A DNA stretch of 64,000 bases, taken from NCBI GenBank assembly GCA_016721565.1, contig JADKHW010000020.1, forward strand, positions 5,394 to 69,393, written 5' to 3'. The position numbers were made by a program, and so were the translations under genes. Shown piece by piece: positions 28,901-39,447 of this stretch. The notes beneath the pieces were generated by a model. That model did no database searches. It saw nothing but the letters and a program-made list of their open reading frames with translations, and was not told where the DNA came from. Within the stretch, counting starts at the first letter, position 1; the number at the start of each line of letters is the position of its first letter. The DNA is from a bacterium (GTDB taxonomy: Bacteria > Electryoneota > RPQS01).

Positions 28901-30829
28901 GTGATTCTTGCCGATGACTTCCTTGTCCCCGATACCATAGTCAAGCCGCCACCTTTCACTAATGACTATATAGCGCATGTCATTGTCAAACATGGCTAAG
29001 GCGGCAGGAGAGTGCCGGATGAATAGTTGCAGCTGTTCTTCGCGCACTCGGAGCGCGTTCTCAATTTCACGACGATGAGTGATGTCCTTTCCGCTACTGT
29101 AGATTAGGCCATCATCTGCGCCGAGCACGGAATTCCATGCAACCCACTTATACGAACCGTCTTTGCAGCGAACGCGGACTTCCAAGGCAATAACTGATTC
29201 ACCACGAAGCAGCTTTCCCATTGCCTCCGCGACGGCAGCCATGTCATCAGGATGAATGAGGGAGTGCCCCGGCTGGCTAAGCCGTTCTTCTCTGGTATAA
29301 CCGGTCATCCGCAAGTATGCTTCATTACATTGAAGCAACACTCCACTCAGATTTGCCACAGTTATTGAATCGCCGGAGATGTCAAAGTAACGTCGTAGCT
29401 CTTTGCCTGCACGGTCGCGCTCGGTAACATCGAGCGCAACACCGGTTGCTCCCACGAATTGCCCTCTGTCTGAAAACGTCGGTTCTACAAACGCTTCGAA
29501 CGATCTGTTCCTGTGCTTAAAGTGAAAATCAATCGATGCGGCACCGTCGGCAAAGATCATTCTGTCAGCGATATCGGATTCAGCACAGGACACTACATCG
29601 TAGATTGCTCTGCCCATGAACTGTCGCTCAGTGAGGCCAATGGAGCCTAACGCCGCACCAGTTGCATATGTAATCTTGCCTTCAACATCTTGGGACCACA
29701 AGAGTGCAGGCATACGTTCAGTGAGTAGTCGCAGTTTGGATTCACGGTGTTTCAGATCGGCCTGTGCTTGCTGACGTTCAAGTGCGCGGCCAATGGAGCC
29801 TGCGACTATGGTAAGGAGATCTGCATCGGCTTGTGTGTAGCGGTTTGGATCTTCATAGGATTGTACGACAAATACACCCTGTACGTCGTTGCCGACGCGA
29901 AGCGGAACACCCAACCAACATGCGGCAGAATCACCAATCGGTCGCAATTGAAATTCCATTTTCAATTGTTCGCGATTAGTTTCGTTCATCAATACAGGCT
30001 TGCCATACGTTCGAACGTAGTCCGTCAAGCCGCCTGAAAGATCCAGAGTGGACTCCATGCTCTCAATGAAACCTGATTTGTCCCTCGAAACGATCTTGGT
30101 GTAGGTATTGGTATCCTTGTGGTAAACGGCCAGAAAGAAATTCCGAGTATCAACAAGCCGTGAGACTTGCTGTTCGACGTAGGTGATCAATTCAGGCAAC
30201 GCTTCAATCCGCGAGGAAGCGAGAGTGATTTTGTAGAGAACGTCTTTGCTGACTTCCTTCAGGTGGATATCCGAAACATCTCGAGCACAAAGAATATACT
30301 GTGCACCGTTGGGGCTATTTTCAAGCGGAGCCAACCGCAATTCCCAGAAGCCGACTCCGTTGCCGGGGAGCTTCATCTTGAACACGGCGGTAGTGCAGGA
30401 ATCGCGGCCTCGTGAGTGTTCAGGCAGAAACTCGCGCCAGCGCGTACGCTCAATCTCATCGATAAGCTCTTCGACGGGTGTTCCGACGATTGTATTGAGT
30501 TCATTCTGCCAGCGATTGGCATAGAGAATTTTGCCGTCACGCGAGAGTAGAATGACGATCTCAGCGATGTTCTCGGCTAAGGCGCGCCAGACAGAGACGT
30601 CGTCATGGTCTGAGGCCCGTCGGGATTTCTTGATAGCCCAGACGCAGGCGACACCGATACTCAAGGCAAAGGCGAGTCCGAGTGCGGCGGGCCAGAACGA
30701 CACAACGTTGAATCCCCCTGTGATCTGCGCGGCATAAAGGGTCGACGCGGAGGAGAGATATGCCGCCATGCCGATGGAGGTGGCGCAGAGTGGGCGAATT
30801 GGCCTACAAAAGCTCTTGTGAACCGTCAT
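25991..30829 (-). CDS. hybrid sensor histidine kinase with multiple PAS domains and GAF
   Basis: A 1612-residue membrane-anchored kinase. Two hydrophobic segments (about residues 15-35 and 45-66) precede a PAS domain (80-190), a GAF domain (200-350), about seven further PAS/PAC units to residue 1235, a HisKA domain with phosphoacceptor histidine in GGIAHDFNNIL, a HATPase domain (NLCTNAYQAIG, DSGPGID, GKGTGLGLSVVHG), and a C-terminal receiver with aspartate in VVDDRMPILSG. The periplasmic part is very short, so sensing is probably cytoplasmic (redox, ligand or light through PAS/GAF). The partner regulator follows with a four-base overlap. The frame is intact along its whole length. Confidence 0.93.
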   Translation of the reverse strand: MTVHKSFCRPIRPLCATSIGMAAYLSSASTLYAAQITGGFNVVSFWPAALGLAFALSIGVACVWAIKKSRRASDHDDVSVWRALAENIAEIVILLSRDGKILYANRWQNELNTIVGTPVEELIDEIERTRWREFLPEHSRGRDSCTTAVFKMKLPGNGVGFWELRLAPLENSPNGAQYILCARDVSDIHLKEVSKDVLYKITLASSRIEALPELITYVEQQVSRLVDTRNFFLAVYHKDTNTYTKIVSRDKSGFIESMESTLDLSGGLTDYVRTYGKPVLMNETNREQLKMEFQLRPIGDSAACWLGVPLRVGNDVQGVFVVQSYEDPNRYTQADADLLTIVAGSIGRALERQQAQADLKHRESKLRLLTERMPALLWSQDVEGKITYATGAALGSIGLTERQFMGRAIYDVVSCAESDIADRMIFADGAASIDFHFKHRNRSFEAFVEPTFSDRGQFVGATGVALDVTERDRAGKELRRYFDISGDSITVANLSGVLLQCNEAYLRMTGYTREERLSQPGHSLIHPDDMAAVAEAMGKLLRGESVIALEVRVRCKDGSYKWVAWNSVLGADDGLIYSSGKDITHRREIENALRVREEQLQLFIRHSPAALAMFDNDMRYIVISERWRLDYGIGDKEVIGKNHYEVFPEIGEEWKEIHKRCLGGATEECTKDPFPRADGSIDWVRWEIKPWYSGDGEIGGIIMFTEVITSEVEAEQELARSRNLARQIVASSLDAVVAMDNFGLVTEWNPQAEKIFGYSRDEAIGKLLHNLIIPDAHAKAHFQGLENFARTGVSDILNRQVQMSACRKDGTEFPIEMSIGTIPSGDEVLFSAFIRDISDRLQHERDLHESRHQLKEAQRIAGLGFWNWNAITDEMYVSKEKLVLYDRPNLKLPMTFFEFLEIVHPEDRQIFIDAHQAIMGGQNSFELHYRIVRPSGEIRHAFSQGEALRDQNGNILKLFGTTLDHTDRVLAEERVRSSEERLGLALEGSSDGFWDWNVVSGDCYFNPRIVEWLGFDPNEFEHHVKFWENLIHPDYLDQFNSAFADHVENRTTHYEIEERIRTKSGSWIWVLSRGKVVQWNEDGTPLRAAGTWTNITIRKNMEARATQLGRIMDHSMNEVYIVEKNSMKIIEANHRARLNTGYSLEELQEMVISNLLENWSESELKNLAAPLINGSMEAVRSSSIHVRKDGTKYPFDATLQVMDWNDKTVFVSIGIDNSEKVKAEREFKDLEAQLRHAQRLETIGTLAGGIAHDFNNILTPILGYADMVACELEPESNTRRDIEQVIQAAYRAKGLVQQILAFSRQADQTRHPLQIDIVVKETIRLLRASVPPNIEFCQNVHNVGCVLSDPTMLNQILMNLCTNAYQAIGDEIGEISVSLNSEYLYATDKIGKANLSEGNYAILTVEDSGPGIDSQTIERIFEPFFTTKDVGKGTGLGLSVVHGIVQAHGGAITVDSELGKGTKITVFFPLLEVSEAVAMPVEHEDLQGTEHILLCDDDDTILLLARQMLENFGYKVSSTNDPVAALVMLAQANPPISLVVVDDRMPILSGHDVALSARDYNPNLPVILLSASLQAEDNQEPFAAVLAKPVGSNELAKIVRTTINNSQIVVPQ

Positions 30830-30967
30830 AAGGGAAATCGTTATTTAGACTTGTTTTCGGACAAGAACGCTATAACACATGGCATAGGGTATGCTGACTC
30901 GATTTCGACACCATGCTTCAAGCATTGTTGACAATTGCACATTTCATGCCCTTATGTCCCGAAAACA

Positions 30968-30994
30968 CGAAAGCCCGCTGAGGGCGGGCTTTCG
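30968..30994 (-). terminator. terminator hairpin after the large surface protein gene
   Basis: An 11-bp perfect stem, CGAAAGCCCGC with GCGGGCTTTCG, around a five-base loop lies 25 bases after the stop codon at 31019. The following T run on the minus strand is weak (CGTGTTTTC). Confidence 0.65.
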
Positions 30995-31018
30995 TTACTT
31001 AACCTTAGTGAGGCAAGG

Positions 31019-34000
31019 CTATTTCAGCAGGACCATCTTCTGGACGGCTGAGTAGTTTCCTGCATTCATCTTGACCAGATACATACCCGTGGGCAGATTG
31101 GCCGCGTCAAAGTTTACAGCATGGCGACCCGCAGCCATCATTTGATCAACGGGACGTGCCACTTCCTGACCCTGAATGTTGAACAGCACAAGTTCGACAC
31201 GGCTTTCCTGCGGAACATCGAAGCTCAACACAGTGGTCGCATTGAACGGATTCGGATAGTTCTGATGCAATGCAAATTCAGTCGGCAATTCGGCATTTTC
31301 ATCGGCATCGGTTGACTGACTAATCGTGACCGGAATTGACAAGGGGCTATCATGGTCATTGTGCGTGACCGTAATCGTGGCCGAATAGTCACCCGGAGCG
31401 AAGTTTGCCGTGGCACCGTTGACCGTAATCAACTGCGACTGATTGGCCGCGACGTTACCTGTAGCGTTCGTCACGGTCAGCCAGTTCTGACTCGTGGTTA
31501 TCGAGTATTCGAGATCACACTGACCGTTGGGGTTGGTGATTTCAAATTCAGCCGTAGCATTTTGACCCACGACAGATAACACGTTGATCGATGTTACGCT
31601 GAAAGCGGCATTCGGCTGGCGCATTGTGAAGTTGCGCGTCGCGGTGCCATCATCGGCCACTACGACGTTTGTGGCTTCCTGATCACAATAGCCTTGAATG
31701 TGTGCTCTAACGTGGTATGTTCCCGGTTCGACTTCAAGTACATACAGACCGGTTACGTCGGTTGTCACGAACAGATCAGGAACTTCATCCACAGTGACAC
31801 GAACGTTGTTGAGCGGCGCATTGGAACCGAACTCACGGATGAGACCCGTGATTGTTCCAGATGGACCGGCCCAAAACGCGATCGACGTTTCACTCTCCGG
31901 TGCGATTGAACCTGAGCCTTGTGCATAAACCGGAACGGCGCTCGTACTGGTAGCATCTTCAATACCAACTGTACAATCCTGATTTCCGGGCCAACCGTTA
32001 GTGGGGATGGTGTTGTAGTTGAAGATTGCCGCTCCGCCTTCTTCGAGAATCAACTGGAACGTGTAAGTGAAGCTGAAGTCGTTCAGGTGCGGGAGATTAA
32101 TCCAGCTAATGATGAATCGATCTTCTGCGGCATCATTGTAGATATACACTTGAGCACCTTCAAACGCACCAAGCTCATCCCAGAAGGGATAGATTGCGGC
32201 ATTCGGTTCGATACCGTCCGGAATCGGCTGGCTAAACCAGAAACCTTGCGATTGTATGAATGAAACCCAACCACCAGGAGAAATGTACACTTGTGTGTAT
32301 TCCTCTCCAAGGAACGGGTAGCTGAATCCCAAGTCAACCGGACCTGCGGTAGCGCCCCACCAGTCGAAAGTGAGTGGTGTACCGACTCCTGTGATGTCAA
32401 CCCATTCGTAGTCAACGGCCTCAAACGGACTGACGACTGCACCGATAAACGGTTCGGATGGATCAGACACATTGGGAACTTCATCTTGCACAGTAACCGT
32501 CCACGTATAGAAACCGTCGTTTTGCGGCGGGGTATCGTTGAACGTCGTGGTTCCTGCGGCCAGCGTTGCGATGAGCACACCATCACGGTAAAGTTTGTAC
32601 TGAGCCAAATCGACGAGAGCCGATCCATCGCGGTTCAGCGTCGGGGCAACCCATGCCAAGGCCATCTGCGTGTTGCCAATGGGCGTGCCGGTCAAACCGG
32701 ACGGCGCTTCCGGAGCCATGTTGCAACTCAAAGTACGAACAGGCGATGACGGAGATTCAACACCGTTATCATACATGGCCGTAACGTGATAACTGTAAGG
32801 AGTATTTTCGATGCGGTTCAAGTCGAAGTAATTCGTTTCGACGGGTTGTCCGATCATCGTATTGCCACGGTAAACGCGGTAGTTGACGATGTCATCGAGC
32901 GGAGTCCGCGGATCGCGAGTAACTAACTGAACCTGCGGGGCTTCGACGTATGGAGCAAACCAACGATCAAGCGGATGGAATTCATTGCTTGTGCGGGTAA
33001 TCGGACCGCGCGAAATGGCCTTCTTGTAGTCACCACCAGTAATGTGGGCAGGGTTTTCTACTGAACCAACAATGGGAAGCGTGGGAACGCGATCAATTGC
33101 GTAGCCGGACGCAGAACCCGTTGAGAGCATGTAGAAGTCTTGGTTCATTGCCAGACCACCTTCAGGTGGCGGTCCACCAATCCATGCACGCATCATCCAA
33201 TCATGCGCAGTCCACAGATTCCAGAAATCATTTGGTGTCTGTGTCCAATAGGAGCGGTTGTCAACTGCTGTCCAGTCTGAACCAACGGCAGGCTGGTCAT
33301 TTTCATTGGGCGGGAACTGATAGACAATGTAGAAGTCGCCCGGTTCGTCCAAGAACAGGCTACCGTCGGTTTCGCAGTAAACCCAACCCGGAGTAGAATC
33401 AGCGTGGAGGTTTGTCCATTCATACATGGCGTTGGTAATGTCCGGACCGTCAAAAGCTTCTGACGGAGGACAAATACCAATCCACGGAATCTCAAGCTGG
33501 TCTTCAACAAAGACGGTGGCCGCATAAATCAGAAGCGGGAAGCTCGCATCGTCCGGCGGCGTCATGCGCACACAGAAATAGTCTGAAGGACCGGCAGGGA
33601 AGGCCACAACGTAGAACTGTTCGGCTGAACCATCGTCATAGAACAGTTCAGTTCCTTGGATGACGCCGGAGTCAACCATGACAAGTGAATGCGATCGTCA
33701 TAATTACCGTCAGCTCCCAATTGGGTGACAGGAAGCTCGCCGTAGAGAACGGTGGCCTGATTAGAGCGAATGGACGTAACCGGAACATTTACGTTGTTAT
33801 CTGTGGCAGTAACGACGTACTGATAGATTCCGTCCGCCGTCAGCGTTTGTTGGAAAGTCGTGCCGGTGCTTGTGCCTTGCTGTACAAAATCCGGATCGCC
33901 TGCAATTCTGCGATAGATCGTGTAAACATCAACCAGCGGATCCGCTGCAGCGGTCCAGGTGAGTGTCATGAGGCCTGACGCACTATTAACCGAACCTGCC

Positions 34001-35920
34001 ACGTTGGTCGGCGGCGGTGGGTCGAGACGGGTAAGTGTGAAGTTCACACCAGTATTCCCGCCTTGTACAACCGTAACAGGTTGCGACGCCGGGTGGTATC
34101 CGGCCAAGCTTGCAGTGACGGTGCGCTGTCCCGTGAGCACGTTGCTGATAGTATAGCTTCCATTTGCCGCCGGATGCGTGTTGGGCGAACCGTGACCGTT
34201 GGCACTTACATCCACAGCAGTTATGGTACCGTTGCCACCGTCAAAGGAAACATTTCCGGAAACGGTTGCATAGACCGGTGTGGTCAATCCCCACATGATG
34301 ACATCGTCAAGGTAGAAACCGGGGTTACCTTGTGCCCAGTCTGATGAACCGAAGTGGAACTTGAACATCGGCGCTTCGCCAATGTAGTCATCTAGCGGGA
34401 TTTCAATGTGTTCCCAACCACTGGAAACGTCTGTCCATGCGGGTTCGCCGGACAACGGGTTCTGAGAGCCAGTGAACATTGCGTCAATCGTATAGCCGCC
34501 TTCCGGAGTAACAATTTCCCATGTCTGCCCACCATCGAGCGAGGCCTTGAAGTTACAGCCGTCCCAACCAAAATCGGTTCTCCACCATCCATAGAATTCG
34601 ATCACAGCATGGTCATTGGCGACCACTAAATTGTTGTCGAAGACAAGAGAGTAATCGGCGAACGCTGGGAAGCCATTGAGGAAAGTCCGTTCCCCAGGCA
34701 TTAGGTACTGAAAATGGCTCAGGAGCCATTGCATTTTGGGGAACACCCCAGATCCAGCCGTCTTCCGAGGTCCATCCGCCGTTGTTTGTATCAAAATCGT
34801 TGGCATAACTCGGCGTACCGACAATTGCATTGACGTGCTGAGCGGCGCCAAAGTATGGGTTGGCATACGTACGAACATAATAGACCTTGGAGCCGTCAAG
34901 CACGTTTGTCAAGTGCGCCGTTTCCACGCCGGGGGCAACTGTTGCAACAAGCTCACCGCTGCCGGGTCGGCCTTCCCAAACTTGGACGTTGGTGAGTGTT
35001 ACAGGGTTACCATTGGTGTCTTCGGTTGGATCATTCCAAGTTAAGTCAACGGTGTGATCAGTCACGGACACGGCCAAATCTTCCACCGACAGCGGCACGC
35101 CGTCAGGTTGGCCAAGGAGCAACGACATTTCACTCACAGGAAGAAGACCCGTACCGTCATAGCAAACCTGAATACCATCCGTTGAAGTCTCATTCTCCAG
35201 ACCTACCGTGCAAGTAGTGTTGCCGTATGAGCCGCCTTCAGTTACAAGCTGATAGTTGTAGCGAATGTTTCCATCAGGCGTGAGCACGATTTGGAAAGTA
35301 TAGAGTTCGTCTTCAGTTCCGATGTGCGGAATGTTTATCCAGCTCATAATGAAGCGATTATTCGCGTCGTCGGCATAGTAATAAAATTCCCCACCGGAAG
35401 GCGGATACAAGTCATCCCAAAAAATATCCAGAGTCGCGTGCGGATCAAAGTTGTCGGGAATTGTGCCATTGAAATAAATGGCCCAACCACCCGGGTCTTG
35501 GAAACCCGCCCAGCCGTTAGAGGTCATAAAGACCTGGGAGTAAGTTTGGTCGTAAAAAGTGAAATCAAATCCGAGCGCGAACGGACCAACGGTTTGGTCA
35601 TCGTCGAAAATATCGGCGGAAGTGCCGTCTTCCGTTATATCAATCCACTCGTAATCCACTTCGGCGGCAATGTAAACATCGAGAGGGTTGTGAGGCGGCC
35701 GGTGATTAGCTTGTTGGCTCGGCCACTCAAACATACTTCCAAGCTGTGATCTGGCTTCATCAGCCAAGCGTCTCTCTGCGGGTGTGAAAGCCTCACCGCG
35801 AGCCGCTTTTTGTTTTAGTCTTACAACATCGCCCTGCGTAACCGCAAAGGCCGAGGTCGTCAGGACCAACAGCGCGCCGATTGCCAGCAACGCCCAATGT
35901 GTGATTTTCCCTTTTGTCAT
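31019..35920 (-). CDS. giant multidomain surface protein with T9SS sorting domain, frame broken twice
   Basis: About 1630 residues after joining three frames. ATG 35920 is preceded by AAGGAGAA and starts a signal peptide (LLAIGALLVLTTSAFA). A beta-rich module (residues 88-280, DYEWIDITEDGTS then GPFALGFDFTFY) is followed by a fibronectin-like domain, a MAM-like jelly-roll domain, a carboxypeptidase-regulatory-like domain and more fibronectin domains. A second copy of the first module follows (coding about 32420-31850, DYEWVDITGVGTP), then another regulatory-like domain, an Ig-like domain, and the type A tail with ALHQNYPNPFNATT. The frame breaks at about 34680-34687 (one T missing on the minus strand) and 33664-33670 (one C missing); each single addition gives continuous domains. 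No catalytic motif was recognised, so adhesion or surface-layer roles are guesses. Confidence 0.82.
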
Positions 35921-36264
35921 GTCGCTTCTCCTTCTATGAATCGCCCGGGGGAACCAAATATTTATAAGGTCGTAGTTTGTAACTTCAGATGCAGTAGTTT
36001 GCAGAATTAGGAAAATCATTGCAGGATGCAGGCAGAAATAGGTTTAAGCCTCGCCATACAACGCAACAGTTAGGCCCAATGAATCAGAAAGAGTCATTAG
36101 TTGATTATTAATAGATACTTAAAATCTTATTGGTTGTCGGTTCAATTGGAGTTTCGAGGCGGTTGAGGCTTGCATTCAGGAGGAATCGGTTGCAAATTGT
36201 ATGGATAGGAGTAATGTGACTTTGTGTGATGGCGATGTATGGAAACGTAACCTGAGATTGGCAA
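35921..36264. other. divergent intergenic region
   Basis: It separates the surface protein gene (minus) from the beta-helix operon (plus) and should hold both promoters. The AAGGAGAA site for the left gene is at its left edge. It is AT-rich around 36090-36135. I could not single out convincing -35/-10 pairs and see no hairpin or coding frame. Confidence 0.5.
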
Positions 36265-39200
36265 ATGGGCAGAATGAGTACGGGTTTGTGGCAATGGGTC
36301 AGTATGGTCTTCCTGTGGGTTTCCCTAACGGTTGTGGCAAGGGCTGACTCGACCTTTGTGCTGTCAGGGAATGTGGAGGGCAATTGGTCCCTGGCCACAA
36401 GTCCTTACGTTGTGCAGGGAAATATTACAGTTTTAGCGACCGATAGTCTGACCATTGAGCCGGGCGTCAGAGTGTACTTTACGGGCGCGTATTCCCTTGG
36501 AATTTCTGGCTATTTTGGGGTCGGGGGAACGCCGAACGATTCGGTTGTGTTTACAACGGACACTCTTCTGAATCCCTCGCGGTGGCGCGGACTCAGTCTT
36601 AGTAATGCAAATGACTCGAGTTACATCCGGTACGCCGTAATCGAAAACGCATCATCGGCGGGGACTTTTGTGACGGGTGGAACGACGCTTCGGTTGGAGC
36701 ATTGCTCGTTTTACCGGAACAAAGCGGAATTGGCCGGTGGAGCAATGTATGTGACTGCATCGACATTGCTAATGGACTCGTGCTATTTTGAACGGAACGC
36801 TTCGCGCACCGAGGGCGGTGCGATGTATATTCACAATAACATCGGCACCATCATTTCAGACACGCGAGCCTTCAAGAATGTTTCAACGAACGGCAGCGGC
36901 GGTGGGGCATATGTGCGCGGCGCAAGCCCGATGTTGGTGCATTGTACTTTTGACAGCAATTACGCGCGGGTTAACGGCGGCGGGATTATGTTTAAGAACT
37001 GCACGGCTCGGATTGACAGTTCAATTATGCGTGCGAATAACGCGCGTGGTCATGGAGGTGGCATTGCTTGCGAGAACTCGTCACCGCTGATCTACGACTG
37101 CACGGTTGAAGCTAACTACACGACCGACTTTGACGGCGGCGGAGTTTATGTGTGGGGTGATTGTATCGTAAGGCAGAATACTGCGGGATTGTACGGCGCG
37201 GGAGTTTTCTTGCGCAATAACGCTCATCCGACGTTCACCAATTGTGATTTTGACAGCAACACAAGTTTGGGAAATGGCGGTGGGTTGTCAATCAGACAAT
37301 CACAGCCAACGCTGACAAACTGTCGTATTCGCAGGAACACGGCAGATGCAGAAGGCGGCGGTGTGCATTTGTGGGAAGCCGCGGACGCGACATTCTTCTC
37401 ATGCGAGATTTCAAATAATTCCTCTGATTTGAACGGCGGCGGAATTTCGACGAATCAGAGCACGCTGAATGCAGCGAATTGTCTAATCACAAAGAACCAA
37501 ACTGCGGCGCTTGGCGGCGGCCTGGCAACCACGAACAGCAGCAAGATCTATTTGCAGCATTGTACGATTGGCGGCAGCGTGAATGGCGGCATGCGGCTGG
37601 AGTCTACCGTTGCTGATATTGAGAATTCGATAGTGGCGTTGTCGTTAGGGGACAATCTCTACTTTGACGCGGCAGTCGCATCCCGAATTGCGTACTCACT
37701 ACTGCAAGGTAACATTCAATACGCAGGCAATGATCCCACGAATGGTCCGACACTGCTTGGTTCAATTGTGGCTGTGAACGCAAATGGAGATTCGTGCGAC
37801 ACGTATTTCAATCTGTTTGTTGATCCTCAATTTGAGGATGCCGCAAGTGGAAATTGGAATCTCACCTTTGGTAGCCCGGCAGTTGGAGCAGGGAATTGGA
37901 ATTCGTTGACGGAGGACTTAAGCGGAGCAATTCGACCGCAACCAGCGATGACGCTTCCTGATATGGGCGCGCTGGAAAGTGCTGATGGCTTTTCGCCCGA
38001 CGGATTGTTCGGACCACTCTCTGGCAGTATTGGACCAAACACGATCAAGGTTGTTGCGGATGTTGTGGTTGACTCTCCAAACACATTGACCATTGTGCCG
38101 GGGACCACGCTAATGTTTTGCGGACCAAGTGGTCTAGATGTAACCGGAGTTGTGAATGCCCTCGGCGCGTTCACAGATTCGATCGTCTTCGCAACGGACA
38201 CTGTAACGAATCCGGGGCGTTGGCGCGGTGTGACGATGAGCGGCAACTCAGGAAATAGCGAATTTGAGTATTGCTCAATTTCTGATTCGCGCGCTTTGAC
38301 GACCAAGCGAACGGAGGGCGGAGCGATTCGGATGGCCTCTGTCTCGCCAAGCTTTTCCAACTGCTCGATTGAACGTCATCAGGCTTTGCAAGGCGGCGCG
38401 GTCTTCCTTGAGCAGTCTTCTCCGACTTTCACGAACTGCTATTTTGAAGCAGGGGCTGCGGACTCAGGCGGCGTGATTTGCGCCCGCTCGGGTTCTGCTC
38501 CGATATTTGATGGCTGCACGATCAAGAGCGGAATGGCTACGGCGGGTGGCGGATATTTGGCACAGGGAGCTACGGGGCAACTTCTCAATTGCCGAATCGA
38601 GAATAATAGCTCATTCTCCACGGGCGGTGCAGTGTTTCTGGATGCTGCTCCGGCGATAATTCGAAACAACCTGTTTTTGAACAACACTTCGACGACAGGT
38701 GGTGCAATTTGGATTGGGAGCACAAGCGCAACGGTTGAGTTCAATACGATTGCTGGAAACACGGCAATTGACGGGGCCGGAATCTATATGCGCTTCGGAT
38801 CAACTCAAGTGAAGAACAACATCATCGCAGAAAATCACGGTGACGGAATCTATTTCTTTGTGGCTCCGACTGCGGCGATTCGGTACAACTGCGTAGCCTC
38901 AAATGACAGCGCGAGTTTTGCATTCTTCAGCAACTCACCATCGCAAGGTCCGGTGGGACTGGGCGCGCTTGACAGTTTGAATGCGAATGGTGATCCCTGC
39001 GACCGTTATCGCAATATACAGTTGAACCCACTGTGGGTCAGCGGGGTCGGGCATGATTATTATCTTGCGCATATCGCGACAGGTCAAGCGGAAGATTCCC
39101 CTTGCCTAAATGCAGCGGATCCTGCGGCTATTACGCCGACGGGAACAACGAGCACAAATTACGCGACCGACAATCTTGTGGCGGACCAAGGCTATCACGG

Positions 39201-39441
39201 TCCGCAACTTTCCGGACCTCCAAATCCGGTAACTGATTTAGTTATTCGTGCTGCGGCGGATAGCGTGCGATTGTTTTGGAGTTATGCCGGGACGGGATTG
39301 TTCTTGGTTAAAACCGATTCGGTGGATACCGGTAGCTTCTTGACAACGGTTGCCGCAACGACGGATACGTTTGCTGTTTTGCCTTATGCGACCCCGATAC
39401 ATTCGACGCGCGGGTACTTTCATGTGATTGTGGAGCATTAG
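36265..39441 (+). CDS. secreted right-handed beta-helix repeat protein
   Basis: A 1058-residue exported protein with signal peptide (MVFLWVSLTVVARA). Two beta-helix blocks are visible: about residues 25-560 and 590-960. Both begin with a similar phrase (SLTIEPGVRVYF and TLTIVPGTTLMF, then FTTDTLLNPSRWRG and FATDTVTNPGRWRG), so the second probably arose by duplication. The helical turns carry repeated GGG[AIV] and C.F..N patterns typical of right-handed parallel beta-helices and Chlamydia POMP-like repeats. One turn near residue 295 is shorter than the others. A fibronectin-like domain closes the protein; no T9SS tail is seen. Function may be polysaccharide binding or surface adhesion. The next gene starts six bases later. 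Confidence 0.85.
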   Translation: MGRMSTGLWQWVSMVFLWVSLTVVARADSTFVLSGNVEGNWSLATSPYVVQGNITVLATDSLTIEPGVRVYFTGAYSLGISGYFGVGGTPNDSVVFTTDTLLNPSRWRGLSLSNANDSSYIRYAVIENASSAGTFVTGGTTLRLEHCSFYRNKAELAGGAMYVTASTLLMDSCYFERNASRTEGGAMYIHNNIGTIISDTRAFKNVSTNGSGGGAYVRGASPMLVHCTFDSNYARVNGGGIMFKNCTARIDSSIMRANNARGHGGGIACENSSPLIYDCTVEANYTTDFDGGGVYVWGDCIVRQNTAGLYGAGVFLRNNAHPTFTNCDFDSNTSLGNGGGLSIRQSQPTLTNCRIRRNTADAEGGGVHLWEAADATFFSCEISNNSSDLNGGGISTNQSTLNAANCLITKNQTAALGGGLATTNSSKIYLQHCTIGGSVNGGMRLESTVADIENSIVALSLGDNLYFDAAVASRIAYSLLQGNIQYAGNDPTNGPTLLGSIVAVNANGDSCDTYFNLFVDPQFEDAASGNWNLTFGSPAVGAGNWNSLTEDLSGAIRPQPAMTLPDMGALESADGFSPDGLFGPLSGSIGPNTIKVVADVVVDSPNTLTIVPGTTLMFCGPSGLDVTGVVNALGAFTDSIVFATDTVTNPGRWRGVTMSGNSGNSEFEYCSISDSRALTTKRTEGGAIRMASVSPSFSNCSIERHQALQGGAVFLEQSSPTFTNCYFEAGAADSGGVICARSGSAPIFDGCTIKSGMATAGGGYLAQGATGQLLNCRIENNSSFSTGGAVFLDAAPAIIRNNLFLNNTSTTGGAIWIGSTSATVEFNTIAGNTAIDGAGIYMRFGSTQVKNNIIAENHGDGIYFFVAPTAAIRYNCVASNDSASFAFFSNSPSQGPVGLGALDSLNANGDPCDRYRNIQLNPLWVSGVGHDYYLAHIATGQAEDSPCLNAADPAAITPTGTTSTNYATDNLVADQGYHGPQLSGPPNPVTDLVIRAAADSVRLFWSYAGTGLFLVKTDSVDTGSFLTTVAATTDTFAVLPYATPIHSTRGYFHVIVEH

Positions 39442-39447
39442 AATATT

